From Onchocerca volvulus (lineage: Eukaryota > Nematoda > Chromadorea > Rhabditida > Onchocercidae): a stretch of DNA of 64,000 bases. The position numbers and the translations under genes were made by a program. This document shows positions 42,451-54,425 of the stretch, in pieces; position 1 is the first letter of the stretch, and every line of letters starts with the position of its first letter. The notes under the pieces were generated by a model. It was not told the origin of the DNA. It ran no database searches and was given only the letters and a program-made list of their open reading frames with translations. The stretch lies in NCBI GenBank assembly GCA_000499405.2, contig HG738138.1, forward strand, positions 4,328,368 through 4,392,367, read 5' to 3'.

Positions 42451-45400
42451 TCAGCAAAGTGTCCTTGCTTTTCGCAAATCCACCGCATTATTCTCGATCA
42501 CTTGAATATCATCTATTGCGCAAGCTCCTTGATTTGTCCTTGTATTTTCACAGACAAATAAAATCTAGAAAATTTGCAAAATTGTTTTAAGCATTTTATC
42601 AGTACCATAAAATCGATTAGAGAAGTAGAAAAATAGTATAACCTAATCATATTTGTGGTCGAGTTTACAGCACTCCACATTTATGATTCTAAGCAAAGGT
42701 AGTCATGAATAAAAATGTAAACTAGAGAAAGATTTTCATGGAAATTTTGGAACTCTCACTGAAAAAAGAAATAATTTAATATTAACCTTAGAAGTGGTAG
42801 CAGGACAAATGAATGAGGAAAGCTTCCATGATCTATCGCTAACACTGACAAATTTATCAGATGCGAACAAGCAATGTTCCAAACTTTCGCAACAACCTTT
42901 CAACTGTACACCATGTGTTCCTTCGTAATATTGGAATCGCAATCGGATTGGTTCTTTTAAATCGGCAATATTCACTGTTAAACCAGCCATTTCTCTTGGA
43001 TATAAAAATGTTGCTGCATAATAATCGCCTTCTGGAATCAATTCGAATTTTGTTTTACTTCAATTTATTATTAGCCTTTGCAATGTGGAAAGTCTTATTA
43101 AAACTATTCGTAGAAAGAATATTCCCCTAAAATCAGTGGGAAATATTTTGTAGTTCGAAATTAGTTATAGCTAAAAATAATTCTGAATTTTTTAAAATGA
43201 CAGTTATTTCATGCACATTTCATATCAAATAATTTAATTTCTTTCAAACATATCAATTTAGTGGTAAAACAAACCAATTCCTTCCTTAACCCCGGTAACT
43301 TTGTTCATGTATTGTCCAGTAACCACTTGGAAACTTGTTGTCATATCACGTATTGACTCCGTTTGATGCGCCTCTTTGTAATTGCATAGATTTCCTCAAT
43401 AATATGATTCAAATTGATGTTGTAGTTTTAGATCAGTAATTTTGATTTTTCTAAAAATATAATATGGAAAATTTTTAAATGAACATACGATTTTCGAACG
43501 AGCATTTGATTGTATTGCAGATGATTGATGAAGAGGTAGTAATCTTGGAAGCGAATGCTTGACTTCCTTCTGAAGACGGTACCTTTGGGGCTATTTCAGG
43601 TAAAGGTGAAAAAGCAGAACCAGACTGCAATCCCGAAGATAACGATTCAGCTACAGATGTAGCTAATGATGTCGTTTCAGCTGTTTCAATCTCATTAAAT
43701 GATTTCGCTTCTTCTAATGTCTGTTGTGATGTAGAATTTATTGCAGAACGTAAAGCAGTGTTCTGAAATAAACATTATTGCAAGCAAAACAAATTTGCTC
43801 AAACTATCAAATTCTCAATTTTTATCTATCAAAAACCTGTAAATTCTCGATTATCAGAAGTTATTGAAAAAAGCATAGTACTTAATCTTAAAAAACTGAC
43901 AGTATTTTCACCAGGCTCTGTTACACTCAATGTTGCTGCTTTTTCATCTGTTTGTTCTTTTCGTTCCTCCTGTTCAAATCCACAATCATCACCTTCCGTT
44001 TCATACAGTATTTCGATGTCATCCAGAATCACCATATCACCTCGTTCGCTAACAAAGTTACTCGCCACAAATACAATCTGGAAATTCAAATCATTCCCTC
44101 TTTATGTGTTTTGAAAATTTTCACGGATTTCCAGCAAAAGTTGATTTAGAAAAGCTCACATCAATAAGCGAAGCTTTCGGGAGAACCAATTCAGTCGCGC
44201 CAAGGCCATTCACAAGAGGGAATTCTTGACAGTTTAATAGAGGATTAAAGTTAACAGTGTTTGGAAATGATTCGCGTTGACATACTTGCAATAAAACATT
44301 TTCTGACTGCCAGTGCCTGAAATTACGAAATTAATATGAGCTGGCATGAACATGATTGATTTAATTTACTTAATCGATTAGATTGCAAGATGACTGTCAA
44401 TGCCGATCACATAGATCAGCAAAGATTTAATGTCAGTAAAAAAAGTTGGAAAAAGCTCGAATAACAAAAGAAAAATTCTAAAAACCTTAAAGAATTTGAA
44501 CTAGTTAAAATTAAAGTATTTGACAGAAATTATATTATTAAATAACTGATCAATTAGACACAAAAATATATTAGCATTACCTTGCCCGTACGATAATAGG
44601 TGAAGATGCGCAGCCAATAGCGCAAGATGCAAACTGCGCTTCATCTGAGGGTGCCGAACTGCTAGCATAAGTAACCAAATAATTACCACCTTGTAAAAAA
44701 ATTTTAGTTTTTTTGTTGGATTTTTTACTGCATTTTTTTCTCATTCTCTTTTCTCTCTTTAATTATACAATTCCCAATCACTAATGCAATTAATTATGCA
44801 ATTTACATGAACTATGAGAAATTGTACTTCATCTTTTATCTTGATATTACATAGCTTATAATAACATTCGTTTAACAAGTTATAAAAATTTGGATCCCCT
44901 GAATGAAAGCTCCCAGAAAAAACAGATCTCAATAACTCACCGTTTAAATTGCATCAGTTATGAATAGATTTTGGTCATGCATGAAGAACATACTTGGAAA
45001 AGGTGTGTTCTGGAATTGCGGTGAATCGGGTACGCCGTTAGCTAAATGCCAATCAAGCTGGTCATCTGGTGGTGGAATATTAGCCCAGCAACATGGGCGA
45101 GAATCAAAATCGCAATATAACGCTTCGCCTAGAATTTTCAGAGAATTCAAAAATCGTGTGCCATCTCAATTTGTTTTCATACGATCCATTACTATTATCA
45201 TTCATCATATTTTTAGCACAGTTTAAACTATCAATTTAAATCAAATCCTTTTTTTTCATAGTAGTCGGAATTCAGGAATGGAAGAATATAAGTAAACAGG
45301 AATAAATAATTAATGAGCAATGAATGGCTGTTTAATAATATCATTTAAAAAAAAAAAAGTTGAATAATATTGAATGCACAATGAAAGCCTACGCAATTGG

Positions 45401-47165
45401 TCCAACCACAACTGTCAGAATTTGGGACAACATTTTTCCTCATAACCTCCACACAAGACTTCATTGAGAAAATGGATGCAAAACAAAATAGCAGGAAAAA
45501 AAAAAAACCTCCAGAAACTGGACCACCACCTTCTGCGTTGTATCCATTTGAATCAAATTCACGTAATGTTATCCTTGATCCCAATAGATCTGTAAAGGAG
45601 CATTTTTTCAGAGATTGATGAAAATTTCTGACATTACTAGAGGTTTCCAGAATAATCAGCTTGTTGTGATTGATCGATCCAGAAAGCAATGAATAATCTT
45701 GCTTAGTAATAGAGAAGATTCGTTACGTATTTTCATCCATGTATTCATACAACTGTTCTTTTTCAATTTGCTTATTAAACTCATTTCGACTACATTGTTA
45801 TTTTGAGAAGAAATGTCCAGTGAATCTTAAAATTGATGAAATTTCCCTTCCATATATTGTTTGGCATTCATTCAAATGACCCATATTTTTTTTGTTTATG
45901 TTTTGTCCTTGAAGGAAAAGAGATGTACAAATTAGTTAATAAAAGAATGACAAGGTAGGCAATGTTTTCGATATGATTTGTAAACTTCTTGTCATGACAG
46001 CTGGATAACAGTCCTTCGGATATTTTTTAATTTGTCAACATGTCTCATTCATCTTTTTATGCCAATTCATTACACTGTAATAAAAGTAAGTGTTTGAACT
46101 AAAAAAATTGCCTCATTTCATTTATAATGACGTAAATGAGCTGAATAAACAAAGTGTAACTTTTTAATTTCTTAGAAAGGATTCAATCATTTTATTGAAA
46201 TATAACTTGCAGTATTGCAAGCAGAAATATTTCTTATTCAATTTTTAGATTAATTACAGTATGCTATCTTATGAAATCTCTGTTACTTGTATTAAATCAC
46301 AACAAATCATGAAATATGATCACTGAATCAGTCAAACTAAAACGAGAGAGGTAAATGACAAATGAAGAGAATTCAAAATGTCCAAATTTTAACCAAATTT
46401 CTTCATAGGATCAAGGGAAATTTGGAATTCAGAGAGATTAGGAAATTCCAAAAATGATCCTATAATGTGTTTGATTGAGAATATCAAGATCTAAAATCCG
46501 CTTACGATGCAGTCTCTTTAGAATAGTGGCGATTTAATCTTCACAGGAAACTAAACTAAATCAAGATTTTAGAAAACGAAAACGAAATTAGAAGTAATTG
46601 ATGGAAGAAATTTTTTAGGTAATTTTTTTTCTAGACGAGAAAGCCAAATAAATTTAGAAATCATTGAACTTACTATGAAGAAGCTGCTGTTGTGGAATCG
46701 GTTCAACAGGGCCCCGATCGGCGGCTGAAAGTGCAGGCCTACTTAAACTATTACTAATAAGACCTTCATCAACGATAGGCTTTTGTGCAGCAAGTGGAAC
46801 TTGCGGTTGAGGAAACATTACTCCTTTTGGAATAGGTGGAATGCCATCAAACCGCATTAATCCAGGTGAAAATGCTCGTGATGCCGAACTGGTGCAACTT
46901 TCTCCTGAAATTTCCGGATGGTAGTAGTAACTAGATTGAAAACAAGTAATGATGGTAAGGATAAACTGAAAAATTTTTGATATTATTATTTTTCTCTGAA
47001 ATGATACATTGAAAAATTTAATTTTTGGTAATAGTCCTTTGAATTTCAATAAATAATAATTGGGAAATGCGATGACGATTATCACGTTGAAATATTTATT
47101 TTCCTCACATTGTTTTCTATTCTTGTTACTATTAGTATAACAGACTGCTTTGATGGGTTAAGCAT
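42451..47165 (-). CDS. Secreted protein with two MAM-like domains (MAM gene 1), about 572 aa, 11 exons
   Basis: Predicted extracellular adhesion or matrix-type protein; partner unknown. Exons: 47130-47165, 46674-46965, 45530-45589, 44994-45128, 44581-44689, 44160-44316, 43901-44077, 43489-43762, 43275-43394, 42787-43031, 42451-42564. The signal peptide spans exons 1-2 (VILIFILTIITCF after MLNPSKQS). The first exon is inferred from a TTTCCTAG acceptor upstream, phase and hydrophobicity, and is the least certain part. Residues about 25-129 are a Pro-rich linker. MAM-like domain 1 (about 132-280): YCDFDSRPCCWAN, DWHLANG, GNYLVTYASS, ending VILDDIEI. An acidic then Ser/Thr-rich linker follows. 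MAM-like domain 2 (about 406-560): CSFENRNLCNY, LRFQYYEGTHG, ending ACAIDDIQV. No transmembrane helix or GPI signal follows domain 2. Same strand as the MAM gene at 54.4 kb but 7 kb apart, so unlikely to share an operon. Confidence 0.85.
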
Positions 47166-50100
47166 TGCACTTGCATGCTAGGAAAATATGTTAGTTATCA
47201 ACTATCAACTCTTTTATTAAGAGTTATCAAAAGTTATCAACCCTTTTACAATTATTGTATAGATTAAATATGCATGTATTCTATTGTTGCAAAAAATATT
47301 TTGCAAAACAATTTTATTTAACTGATTGCATGATGAAATCTTTTGCTTTAACCATATTCGTGAAAAACTTGAAAAGATTTGAACGGTCGGCAATGATAAA
47401 GGATGATTACATTCGCGAAATCGAAATTAGGTCAGAGGTGAACGATGAATTCGGTGGAATTCGATTTTAATTTTCGTGACCCATTAATGAATTACTGAAG
47501 AACATGTGAGTCGTAGAACATATTTTGGTTTTATATTGTAAAGACAGAAAAAAAACCAGTAATTTTTTAGGTTTCTGAAGAGTCAAACAAATTATATCCT
47601 GAGCAGGGGTAAAAACTAATTAGCTATATCATTTTCATCTTTAATATCTATGTCATTTTTATCTATATCATTTTTTGGATGTGATCATCAAAATTTATTA
47701 ATTAAACATAATCTTCATGATTCTGATTGCTACTCTGAATTCATTATGATTCTGAATACTATATAAGATCCTACGAAATTTAATTTATTTCGCATAAAAC
47801 TTCTCTCAGAGAGTTGAGATAAAAATTTAAGCATGCTTTAAAGGAAAAACTTTCTTAACTGCTAGTATATTTTGCGGTTTGAAAAGTGGAGGTGTTACGA
47901 TCTTCGGTTTCCTAAATTTGCTGACAACCAGAATGATGGAAAAATGGGGTTAAATTTCAATTTCGTTAATCCCGTCAATTGAACTGCCTCACTTTTCTGT
48001 TATTTGTGCCTTTGCCTTCGAATTAAACGTCTACATAGTTGTTATCATTCGGTAACAATTTATGTATCTTTTCATGAAACAAAAAAAAAAAAAAAAAAAG
48101 AAAAACGAAGTAGCATTAAAATAAAATTCCGAGGATATACATTTTAGACGAATGTACAAAAAGCAATATCCTGTGCTTATTTTTGCAGGAAATGTCTAGA
48201 AGCATGTGTAGTTTCTGATGCTGGAACTATTCTTGGATATGCTAAAAACAGACTGAATAAACTGTTCACATAAATATTTCACATTGATTGTTTCCAAAAT
48301 TTGCAAAACATGAAGCAATTATTTTCAATCTATGGGGAGCAAATTTTTCATATGTGATGAATGCGGTTTCAAAATCATCTCACATTTCAATACGTTTGGA
48401 TCTAAATTGTTACGAAGATTTTTCTTCTTTTAAGTGAAACAGAGAAGTCATTCCAAAACAAAAAAAGGAAAAAAAAAAGAAGAAAAGAAAGAAGAAAGGA
48501 ATTTATGTGGGTCAACTTATCCACATTTTTAAAAATATCCGAATTCTTTAGATTATTTCTCTTTGAATATTCTTTTCCGTCAATTTTAGCATGCATTGGT
48601 GTGAATCATGAATTAAAAATTTTCTGAATTTGATGAAATTGAAGAGTATATATAATTAAGCAATCTGAATGCAATATAATGTTTTGGAAACAATTTATAA
48701 CGGATGCAGTTAACATCTCAGCTGAACAATATGCAGCAATATGAATGAGGGAATCACGATGACCTTGTAATTAATTCATAACCAAATCATCAAGATCCAT
48801 TTTGATGTTATCATTGAATTTCTTAAATATTTTAGACTAAAATTTTCATAAGATTTTTCAATCCTGATTCAAATTCCACTTTTCCCCCGCTTCTACTAAA
48901 TATAATGTTGAAAATACAATCCATATGTTGTACTATGTTTTTTTGGTCGAAAGAAAAAAAAGATTTTGAGAAAAATAAAAATTTGAGGAATATGCCTGCT
49001 TGAGTTTTCAGGGTGGAAGGGTATACAATAAAACCCATTTTTAAATAAATCGTCGTAATTGTCAATAAATTCGGACGAAAAGATTTCCAATAATTCAGAA
49101 AGTGACAATATTAACTTAGAACTCTTAAGCCAAGCTCAATTTTAAACAAAATTGAATTTAGTGCAATACTTGTTATTGATGCTGTTTAACTCATTCTGTA
49201 GGCAAACAATCATTTTAAAAATGGAATCCGAAGGTTTTTTTTTTTTCGAATATTCACAACGAAATATAATAGTTATCCAAAATTTTTTGAAAAATTCAGT
49301 AATTAAACATCATAATGTTCTATAATGTACTCTTAAATTTCAACATGATCTTATACAAATAAATTTTAGAAATGATAACTTTAAATTTTAATCTCCGAAA
49401 AAAAAGTTGGAATATTTCCTATGTAATCATGCTGTCATATTTGAAAACAGTGTAAAAATTGATCCAAAAAAAAGTTTTAACAAATAAAGCAAATAATGTA
49501 CTTGCCAAAAACTCCTCTCCCAATTATATTTTGTAAATAATTCCCTTTTAAATTTTGAAATGGCTATAAAATCGCATAGAATCTGTATTGGTCTTGAAAT
49601 GAAATACTACTTTAAGCAGAAGCAGAAATCCAAATCAATTACCATGAAATATTCCAACTGTCTATTTGGAATTGAACTGTTTTAAATGATCTTAAATGAT
49701 AATTCTGATTAAAAATAGTGGATTTTCCCTGACCAAATTTAAAAACTTGAACATTTTTCTTTTCAAAAAGCATAAAAAGTCAAATTGAAAGTTGCATCTT
49801 TATTTTCTGAAAATGTTTCACAAATTTACTTATATGTGCATTTCGACTGAGCTCCACAGATATGCGAATTCACCGCGTGAGATCGTTTATCTTTCTATAT
49901 AAAAATGTAATCTCATAGAACTCTAATACTTTGTAGTATAATTTTCAACTTTCATGATTATAATCTAGAAATCTATGGAAAAATTGCCATTTATTATTCT
50001 TACGATTAAATATTATTATTATTATTATTGCTATTTCTAGGCCATTGACAAACAATATAAATGAATTAATGAAATGGCAATATAGAGGATTATTTTTAAA

Positions 50101-53100
50101 TTTCATATAAATTTTGCATGTATGGTTTGAAAATTTAGAATGAGTTAATGGAAAAGATGTAAGAAAAATTGAAATATAGCTTTTATGCTTTTTAGTGTTA
50201 TGTTAATTGGTAATTTAATGGCTTTTCTCTATGAAGAATGAAAAGCATACCTAATCGGAATAAAGTTGTCAGTGATGCAAAACTGAAGATAACGACAGAT
50301 GATAACATTCGGACTTTTTGTTCCAGAAAGAACCAGTTGTTTCTCGGATCGGAATAGTGATAACGATGATTACAGGTACCAGTAGTAGCACCTACAGGAT
50401 CGAAATTGCAGATTACGATGATTATGAGTTGGTTTGCTTTGCTACGATGTCCAAATATTTGAAGACTGGAAAATTTTTTGGAAGAAATTGGTGCAAAGCG
50501 AAGGAAAAACTGCTGCTGGATGTATAATTAATAACGATTGATAACGGCTGATGACACCCTGCCTTTAATCCGATGATATCTGACTGTGACGTTATGATTT
50601 CAGTTGGAAATTATTAGCAAATGTAGCAAATTTTAGAGACAATGATTCAGTGACTGTCCTCTTAAGACTGTTCCAAGCGAGAAACAACAAAGATGATTAC
50701 ACTGATTGGCGGAGCAACTGAAGATGGAACTGCTGCGTGCAATTAAGGATGGCTGGATGGATGGATCCGATGAAGTTGGATTCAGATGGTTCTACAACAG
50801 ACACACACATACTGGAAAGACAAACTTTTAGACAGTTTGACAGACAGGTATGTGAGGATACAGATAGATATACAGGCAGATACATACACAAAAAGAGAAT
50901 GATGATGAGTCGTACTTCTTCCAAGAAACAACGAAAATGTTGGTTTGTCATTGGAAGGATCTCTCCCCTATGACCTCTTTCTCCTTCAACAACTACCCTA
51001 TGACCTAGTTCAACGAATAATTTTGTTCATATCGCAAGAATGTTTGCGTTATAGCGTTTTTGTGTGTGTCTCTTCTTACGTCGTTCAAATAAGGAGATCC
51101 CTCTTATTCGCATCGAAGTACACCATCCCGAAAGAAGTACCCTAGAACCTGAAACCCCATTATTGATACTCTCAATCAGGTTACATGCTTTTTTTGTCCT
51201 CTTTTCTTTCCTCTCATCTTGTGATCTCTCAAATCAGATTTATGTCCCTTCTATTGTACAACGATTCCTGTCGTATGCAAAGAAATAAACCAATTATATT
51301 GCATCATTCATCGGAAATACACTGAAGATTTCATTCTTTCGGGTTGAAAAGGGAAAGGAAATAATTTGCCTAAATAATTGAAATGATTGAAAGTAATTTA
51401 GAGATTCAGAATAATTGACAGAATTCAGAAAATTAAGAATCAATTCGTCCAATATTCAAATTAGTGTTAATCACATCACAAAGTGTTTTTGATGACTAAT
51501 TGCTGTCCTCACAGATTTTGTTGATGAACAGAAATTACGCGAGCAAGTAACCAATCGTTTTTTGAAAATCAGAATGCCACTTTTAAAATTTGTTAAACAA
51601 TTTGAATTGTAGCAACTGCCAGCAACAACACCCGACAGCAATGTCGCTATGATTTCTGGACTCTCTTGCGTCGAATTTTCCATTCCCCAAGGACTTATTG
51701 TAATGTTCTTGGTAGGGACTAAGTAATTCATTTTTTGGAAAGTCTACATTTTTCTAGAATAACAAAAACTAATGATTAATTTTCAAATTTGCATTTATTT
51801 CATAAGTTATTTCCGGAATTTTGCACATAGCAAAAATAGTCAGTCATGCGACACTTTGACTATTTTAATGATGCTGATAAATCACGATTTGCTGTTCATG
51901 CAACCAATAAATTAAGGAGTTAGAAATATCTGTTAAATGAATCTTAATAGATACAGACTAATTTCTTAATGTGCCCTCTTCAGGAAGGTATAATATTTTT
52001 CGCAATTATGAATAATTCAGAAATTGCGCAAATACGTAAGCATCGAAATTCACTTATCTTCTTACAAAATGTTTAAAATGAGCAAAAGGAGGATGAATAC
52101 GATACCAACTACAATTAATTTCCTCAATCATTTCGCCACCAAATTCTTCCGAAATTTCCCGCATTTTACATGAGAACAGTCCGATTTTTCATTTATATCT
52201 GGTGAAATTTTCACTGGAAAGATTTAGATGCCTTCTTCCTTTAACCTTAACTTGTTTAAAATTCAGCAATCATAGATGTATTTCGAACTGGACGATAACT
52301 TTTTGTAGCAATGAATTTGTTAAATTTAGTCGCATTTTTGCAATTCAAACATCATATATGATTTAAAAAGCTCCATAGGAACATAATTTGTATGCATTGT
52401 ACACAGATTTCTTCGACGGTTGGGATAATGATTAATTAGAAAAGATACCCAATTTTAAGATACCATGCGCAGGTGGAAGAGAAAAATGCGGGAATAATAC
52501 AGGACAAATTGGAAAATAATCCTTTCAGGTGTAAGGATTTTGTCAATCAAGAAATATTAAACAAAATCAGTAAAGCGTGAAAATTTAATTCTTTTATTCT
52601 TATTTCTGCATATCTCAATTGGATTGGTTGCCAAAAATTTTAAAGAGACAAACTTGTTCAACTATAAAATATATCTCTGGGATATTCTAGAACGCTTTCA
52701 GAAAATTTTCCAAGTCTGAATTCTCGAGTACTTTGAAAATATTGCTTTTGGTACTAATAGTTTTGAATAATACTTACTGATGTGATGATTAACATTCATT
52801 ACTGTCTGGAATCAAAAGACATCTTAAAAATAATACGTATTTCTTAATTTTTTTTCCACAGTAAATATTGTTTTTTAAAAGAATTGGTCATTTCCGGAAT
52901 TTCTTAAAAGTCAACTTTACAAACTGCTTTTGACTTCGTAAAATTGCGAAAGGTGTAGATATGTCAGATTTAGAAGATATATGTAAATTAGTCATTTTAT
53001 AAGATTTACAAATTTTTAAAAACCACAAGTAATATAATCTATCAAGTATTCTATCCTGAAAGAAAAATCACGAGTCACCTGATTTTATGCAATGGAATGA

Positions 53101-53878
53101 TGCTGTTCAGAAGACTGTAAAATAACCATCATTTTTTAATTAAATTAAAATTCTGTGTTGCATGAACAAATTGACAACTGCTTTATCACTACAGTCTACC
53201 TAATAGGCAGATTGATTTTATCAATGCATATGTCTGTTCAACATATATTTTCAACAGTGTGTACTATGTTGTTCAATGTAGCTGGATTAAATCTAAACCA
53301 GAATATTTCGTAAATAAAAAAAAAAATTAGCTATATAATTATGTTTATGTCCAGTATCAACAAAGAATAGATTCATCTGGAAAAGTTTTTGGTAACAAAG
53401 TGGTTCAAATTTTTCTTTCCTTTTTTTTTTTTTTTTTTTTGAATTTCTGAGATTTTGAAACTTGTGTGATATTGCCAAGAAAATAGTATCATCAGAACTT
53501 TTTTCTCGTAGCTAAAATTAAGGATTTATAGATGGAAAATGAGGACGAGGTGATGATGAAGTTAGATGGTGAAAAAAAGTGTAGGAGGAAGAAAATTCAT
53601 AGTTCATTATCTGATCTGATTTTTTGCTCATTATAAATTATTCTCTAATAGTAAAGTTTTGCAAAAGCTTTGATTTTTTTTTTGTTTTAATTCCGTAGTT
53701 GACACGTTAGTTTGTCTTCCCAAACAAGTTTGTCTTCAAACCAAATATTAATCATATCAAATTTGGGAATTTACAAATACAGGCATTAAAGGACTGCAAT
53801 GAAAAATTGAGTCTCCAAAATTTTTAAATTTAAATGTCGGAAAACACAATCATTTTCAACTAACAATTTCTATCATTT
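47166..53878. other. Intergenic region between the two MAM genes
   Basis: No convincing exon was found. Minor items: an (ATT)n tract at about 50010-50029, poly-A at about 48080-48099, and an A/G-rich run at 48460-48500. A minus-strand open frame at 51471-51731 contains SPEIIATLLSGVVAGSC but has no good splice partner. The left end is presumably the MAM gene 1 promoter. Confidence 0.5.
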
Positions 53879-54103
53879 TCAATTGCATATTTCAAGATCG
53901 CTAGTTATCGACGGAATAAACGGGTCGATCTTCGGTAGAATAAACGGGTCAATAATTGATGGAACAAACTGATCGATACTGTTCAAAAATGCTTCAATTT
54001 GTCCAGCGTAAATATAAATATAGGTATATTTATTTGATAAAACAGTAACTGCTGGCACACTTTCAAGATGATAGGTCATAGCAAATTGCGGGAAAAGTAT
54101 CAT
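53879..54103 (-). pseudogene. Thioredoxin-fold-like fragment
   Basis: A minus-strand open frame of 74 codons encodes PQFAMTYHLESVPAVTVL, then IYAGQIEAFLNSIDQF. This fits the second half of a thioredoxin fold: the cis-proline loop (SVPxV), a beta hairpin, Gly, then the last helix. The order and spacing resemble the N-terminal thioredoxin-like domain of glutaredoxin-3. No CxxC half was found upstream within 300 nt; stops interrupt that sequence. After the domain comes a repeated DPFI-P-I-x motif, reflecting a 27-bp DNA repeat at about 53910-53978. It could be a decayed retrocopy or an exon of an unresolved gene. The call rests on pattern only. Confidence 0.4.
53910..53978 (+). repeat. Three imperfect 26-27-bp tandem units
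   Basis: GGAATAAACGGGTCGAT, AGAATAAACGGGTCAAT and GGAACAAACTGATCGAT follow each other at a spacing of about 26-27 bp, a multiple close to three. In the minus-strand frame they encode the repeated DPFI motif. Confidence 0.7.
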
Positions 54104-54425
54104 GATGACCTTTGAATGAATTTTGGTAACCAGCGACTAAATTTTGATGGTCGGAATGCTAGCTAAAATCTTGATCGCATTGTTTCAACTCTTCATTCAG
54201 AAGTACCTCGAGATTCTATTCAGCTTGTGAGCTAAACGCAATGATTTCACGGCAGTATTCATAGGAAAGATGTAGCATGCATAATAAATGCATGAATACA
54301 AAGACTCACGCTATGCAGAATGAATGATCAGAAAGTCATCCTGATTATTCTGATCAGAAGGTCTTGATTGATGGCTCAGTACTTGTTGATTCAAGAAAGA
54401 GCTATGCAAATAATTTGTTCGTTTA

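Noticed and set aside
42185..42505. 106-codon plus-strand open frame
   Set aside because: It is partly antisense to the last MAM gene 1 exon and shows no family motif.
46966..47085. Upstream extension of the MAM gene 1 frame
   Set aside because: It has no ATG, only a GTG at 47085, and an in-frame TAG lies a little further upstream, so it is better read as intron.
51471..51731. Minus-strand frame with a signal-like IIATLLSGVVAGS as a possible first exon of MAM gene 1
   Set aside because: No good donor in the required phase. The exon pair at 47165/46965 gives a better signal peptide much closer to the gene.
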